Shown: one piece after another, positions 61,389 through 64,000 of the stretch
How the letters are laid out: the number at the start of each line of letters is the position of its first letter
Numbering within the stretch: the first letter of the stretch is position 1
Source: Nitrosospira sp.
GTDB taxonomy: Bacteria; Pseudomonadota; Gammaproteobacteria; Burkholderiales; Nitrosomonadaceae
Assembly: GCA_013450215.1 (NCBI GenBank)
Contig: JACDSH010000019.1
Coordinates: 44,658 to 108,657, forward strand
Reading direction: 5' to 3'
Length of the DNA: 64,000 nucleotides
Made by a program: the position numbers and the translations under genes
Notes under the pieces: model-generated
Databases searched by the model: none
The model's input: only the letters and a program-made list of their open reading frames with translations
What the model was told of the DNA's origin: nothing

Positions 61389-61412
61389 GGATCATCTGGT
61401 CGCGGATGATCC
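61389..61412 (+). promoter_or_regulatory. Hairpin in the rplY leader
   Basis: GGATCAT and ATGATCC form a perfect 7-bp stem with a 10-base loop, a few bases upstream of the GGAG ribosome binding site of rplY. It could affect rplY translation or end prs mRNA; no T tract follows. Confidence 0.4.
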
Positions 61413-61430
61413 TTATCTTGGAGAAGTAAA

Positions 61431-62117
61431 ATGCAAATCGAAATTAGCGCCAATAAGCGCGTGTTACAGGGCAAGGGTGCGAGCCGCCGCCTCCGTGGTT
61501 CCGGTAAGGTTCCTGGGATCATTTATGGCGGAGAGACTCAAGCGCAATCTATCGAATTAGATCACAATAATCTGTATCACAAACTCAAGCTAGAGGCGTT
61601 CCATGCATCCATCCTATCTCTCGATCTGGATGGAAAGAGGGAGCAAGTCTTATTACGCGACCTGCAAATGCATCCTTTTAGGTTACAGATACAGCATATC
61701 GACTTCCAGCGAGTTGATCAGAATAAGAAGATACACATGAAGGTGCCGCTGCACTTCATCAATGCCGATATTGCCCCCGGTGTAAAAGTCTCTGGTGGTA
61801 TTGTCAGTCACATCCTGTCGGAACTGGAGATCTCCTGCCTGCCAAAAGATCTGCCTGAATTCATCTCGGTGGATCTGAGCAATCTGACCGTTATTAATTC
61901 GCTGCACTTGAGCGATCTGGGGCTGCCAAAGGGGGTCGAAATTCCTTCGCTGATTCGAGGTGAGAATCTGCCTGTGGCAACGATCATTATTCCCCGTGCC
62001 GTAGCTGCCGAAGAAGCCTCTGCCGTGGTTGCTGCTGCCGACATCCCGACGACCGTTCAGAAGAAAGATGCGGACGTGAAGGAAGCTGACAAGAAAGATA
62101 GCGGCAAGAAGAAATAG
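61431..62117 (+). CDS. rplY: 50S ribosomal protein L25/general stress protein Ctc
   Basis: A 228-residue L25 of the long (Ctc/TL5) type, which binds 5S rRNA. The N-terminal L25 domain has [26 protein letters not shown] and [16 protein letters not shown]. The C-terminal beta domain includes [16 protein letters not shown] and [18 protein letters not shown]. An alanine-rich and lysine-rich tail ends the protein. GGAG lies 7 bases before the ATG. It is placed between prs and pth as usual. Confidence 0.97.
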   Translation: MQIEISANKRVLQGKGASRRLRGSGKVPGIIYGGETQAQSIELDHNNLYHKLKLEAFHASILSLDLDGKREQVLLRDLQMHPFRLQIQHIDFQRVDQNKKIHMKVPLHFINADIAPGVKVSGGIVSHILSELEISCLPKDLPEFISVDLSNLTVINSLHLSDLGLPKGVEIPSLIRGENLPVATIIIPRAVAAEEASAVVAAADIPTTVQKKDADVKEADKKDSGKKK

Positions 62118-62149
62118 TATCCGTCGGTTCTAGGGAACCGCTGAGCAGG

Positions 62150-62184
62150 CCCGCCGGAGTCATCCTGGTCCCGGCGGGTTTTTT
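62150..62184 (+). terminator. Rho-independent terminator after rplY
   Basis: CCCGCCGG and CCGGCGGG form an 8-bp GC stem with a 13-base loop, followed by six T. It lies 33 bases after the rplY stop and 30 bases before pth, so pth must have another promoter or be reached by read-through. Confidence 0.85.
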
Positions 62185-62213
62185 AATGGTTAACCGCAAC
62201 TCTGGTATTCTCG

Positions 62214-62795
62214 ATGAAACTCATCGTCGGTCTTGGTAATCCGGGTAAGGAATATGCTGCCACCCGCCATAATGCTGGGGCCTGGTGGGTAAACCGTCTG
62301 GCAGAGGAACTTCACTCAACACTACGGTCAGAGGCCCGGTTTCATGGTCTGTGCGCTCGCATCGGCCAAGGTGAGAGCGAACTGTGGTTGCTAAACCCAC
62401 AGACCTACATGAACTTGAGCGGTAAAGCAGTCTCTGCAATGTGCCGTTTTTATAAGATCCAGCCTGAACAGATCCTCGTTGCTCACGATGACCTGGACTT
62501 GCCCCCCGGAACATCCAAGCTAAAACTTGGGGGTGGACTTGGAGGCCACAATGGGCTGAAAGATATCGCCGCTCACCTCGCGTCCAGGGACTTCTGGCGG
62601 CTACGTATCGGAATCGGTCATCCTGGTGATAAGAGTGTCGTGGCTGACTACGTTCTGCAGCCGCCCTATAAGGAAGAATCTCCCCTAATAGATGAATCAA
62701 TCCGCCGCAGTCTCGAGGTCTGGCCGTTGATTAATCAAGATAACTGCGAAGCCGCTATGCTGAAGCTTCACACTAACCCACCCATTACCCAATAA
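62214..62795 (+). CDS. pth: Peptidyl-tRNA hydrolase
   Basis: Pth (193 residues) frees tRNA from stalled peptidyl-tRNA. The N-terminal [20 protein letters not shown] holds the catalytic histidine (about His19). [25 protein letters not shown] and [13 protein letters not shown] are conserved. The ATG at 62214 comes 30 bases after the rplY terminator. ychF follows 3 bases after the stop. Confidence 0.98.
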   Translation: MKLIVGLGNPGKEYAATRHNAGAWWVNRLAEELHSTLRSEARFHGLCARIGQGESELWLLNPQTYMNLSGKAVSAMCRFYKIQPEQILVAHDDLDLPPGTSKLKLGGGLGGHNGLKDIAAHLASRDFWRLRIGIGHPGDKSVVADYVLQPPYKEESPLIDESIRRSLEVWPLINQDNCEAAMLKLHTNPPITQ

Positions 62796-62798
62796 ATC

Positions 62799-63890
62799 AT
62801 GAGCCTGAAATGCGGCATTGTCGGCCTACCCAATGTAGGCAAATCTACCCTCTTCAACGCACTTACCAAGGCGGGGATCGCTGCTGAGAATTACCCCTTC
62901 TGTACCATCGAGCCTAATATCGGCATCGTTGAAGTGCCTGACCCACGACTGGCTAGACTCACCGAAATCGTCAAACCGCAGAAGGTGCAGCCTGCCATTG
63001 TCGAGTTCGTCGATATCGCCGGCCTCGTGGCTGGTGCATCCAAGGGAGAAGGTCTAGGCAATAAATTCCTTGCAACCATCCGCGAGACTGACGGCATCAT
63101 TAACATGGTCCGCTGCTTCGCCAATGATAACGTGATCCACGTTACTGGCCGGGTGGACCCGATTTCTGACATCGAAACGATACAGACCGAGCTTGCATTG
63201 GCTGATCTGGTCACGGTAGAGAAATCGCTTCAGCGAGAAACCAAGCAAGCCAAGTCCGGAGACAAGGAATCGATCAAGCTTGTATCGTTGCTGGAGACCG
63301 TACGATCACATCTCGATCAGGGGAAGCCGGCCAGGAGCATGCAACTGGACAAAGACCAGCGACATCTGCTGCAACCACTCTGCCTACTGACTGCGAAACC
63401 GGCCATCTATGTCGCCAATGTTGATGAGAAAGGATTTACTAATAACCCGCTATTAAAGTGCGTGGAAGAGTATGCCGCTCAAGAGGGCGCCCCTGTAGTT
63501 GCAATCTGTGCTTCACTCGAATCCGAAATTGCTGAGCTCTCCGACGAAGACAAAGAGATATTTCTTGCGGATATCGGCTTGGAGGAGGCTGGACTGAATC
63601 GCCTCATTCGAGCAGCTTATGAGTTATTAGGACTGCAGACCTACTTCACTGCCGGCGTTAAAGAGGTCCGTGCCTGGACCATCCACAGGGGCGACACCGC
63701 ACCACAGGCGGCAGCCGTGATCCATACCGATTTTGAGAAGGGTTTCATCCGTGCTGAAGTCATCAGTTATGATGATTTCAGTACTTGCAAGGGTGAACAA
63801 GGTGCTAAGGAAGCGGGGAAGATGAGGTTAGAGGGTAAGGAGTATATCGTCAAGGATGGCGATGTAATGCATTTCAGATTTAACGTCTAA
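62799..63890 (+). CDS. ychF: Redox-regulated ATPase/GTPase YchF
   Basis: YchF (363 residues), an Obg-family P-loop protein that binds ribosomes and in E. coli prefers ATP. The P-loop [11 protein letters not shown] is at 9-19, [21 protein letters not shown] contains the G3 region, and the central coiled coil and C-terminal TGS domain (from about residue 278, [27 protein letters not shown]) are complete. It follows pth in the conserved order. Confidence 0.98.
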   Translation: MSLKCGIVGLPNVGKSTLFNALTKAGIAAENYPFCTIEPNIGIVEVPDPRLARLTEIVKPQKVQPAIVEFVDIAGLVAGASKGEGLGNKFLATIRETDGIINMVRCFANDNVIHVTGRVDPISDIETIQTELALADLVTVEKSLQRETKQAKSGDKESIKLVSLLETVRSHLDQGKPARSMQLDKDQRHLLQPLCLLTAKPAIYVANVDEKGFTNNPLLKCVEEYAAQEGAPVVAICASLESEIAELSDEDKEIFLADIGLEEAGLNRLIRAAYELLGLQTYFTAGVKEVRAWTIHRGDTAPQAAAVIHTDFEKGFIRAEVISYDDFSTCKGEQGAKEAGKMRLEGKEYIVKDGDVMHFRFNV

Positions 63891-63999
63891 ACGAAGCGTC
63901 GGATTGGTCTTGCTCAGCCAGAATAGTGGCAAGCTCGTCGACAATTTCTTCGGTCCGCGCTAGTTCTTGCTGCAATTTCTGCCTGCTCATTCTGGGCAT
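63880..63999 (-). CDS. Small unidentified ORF at the right edge (possibly partial)
   Basis: An open frame on the minus strand enters or starts at the right edge. If it starts at ATG 63999 it encodes 39 residues ([20 protein letters not shown]..., charged and helical) and ends inside the last codons of ychF. The frame may extend beyond the window, which would make this the C-terminus of a larger protein. I do not recognise it. Confidence 0.35.
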   Translation of the reverse strand: MPRMSRQKLQQELARTEEIVDELATILAEQDQSDASFRR

Positions 64000-64000
64000 G

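Overview
The window is a largely core, chromosomal stretch of a betaproteobacterium, most likely of the order Nitrosomonadales. This is inferred from gene order (the mutM/TPR/lolB/ispE/tRNA-Gln/prs/rplY/pth/ychF series, rpsP-rimM-trmD-rplS, leuS-lptE-holA), from protein families typical of Betaproteobacteria (BPSS1780-type membrane protein, DUF2782, APH-type homoserine kinase), and from a phosphoribulokinase, which points to an autotroph using the Calvin cycle. Ammonia or nitrite oxidisers fit, but no diagnostic gene for either is present. I see no insertion sequence, prophage, CRISPR array or rRNA operon.

Layout. 1-6.6 kb: the start of a TonB-type protein, an RNB-domain ribonuclease, secA, a decayed M23 peptidase gene and a divergent DciA-type (DUF721) gene. 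6.8-24.8 kb: a complete division and cell wall (dcw) cluster on the minus strand, read as mraZ-rsmH-ftsL-ftsI-murE-murF-mraY-murD-ftsW-murG-murC-murB-ddl-ftsQ-ftsA-ftsZ. It is driven from a recognisable promoter with three MraZ boxes. 25.2-25.5 kb: the RNase P RNA gene. 25.6-36 kb: a pteridine reductase-like SDR, a MidA-type methyltransferase, a GDT1-type transporter, lipoyl-bearing lpdA, proA, holA, lptE and leuS. 36.2-45.2 kb: phosphoribulokinase, uvrD, a membrane protein, thrB, a DUF2782 protein, a LOG-family protein and polA. 45.3-47.3 kb: rpsP-rimM-trmD-rplS.

47.4-49 kb is the most accessory-looking part: a lipoprotein cytochrome c, a DUF411 protein and a broken cupredoxin gene, suggesting copper or electron-transfer biology. 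49.2-53 kb: rluE, sixA, DUF167, YggT, proC and mutM. 53-56.7 kb: a GldA/GldF/GldG-like ABC system with a DUF4340 partner. 57-63.9 kb, on the plus strand: TPR lipoprotein, lolB, ispE, tRNA-Gln, prs, rplY, pth and ychF.

The genes mainly serve envelope growth and division, protein export, translation, DNA replication and repair, and amino-acid synthesis. I did not find a clear new multi-gene system. The observations most worth checking are two genes that carry both an internal deletion and a frameshift (M23 peptidase, cupredoxin), the copper/cytochrome island, the GldAFG/DUF4340 unit, the absence of lpxC after ftsZ, and several control elements (MraZ boxes over the -10 element, palindromes near secA and DUF411, repeats before phosphoribulokinase).
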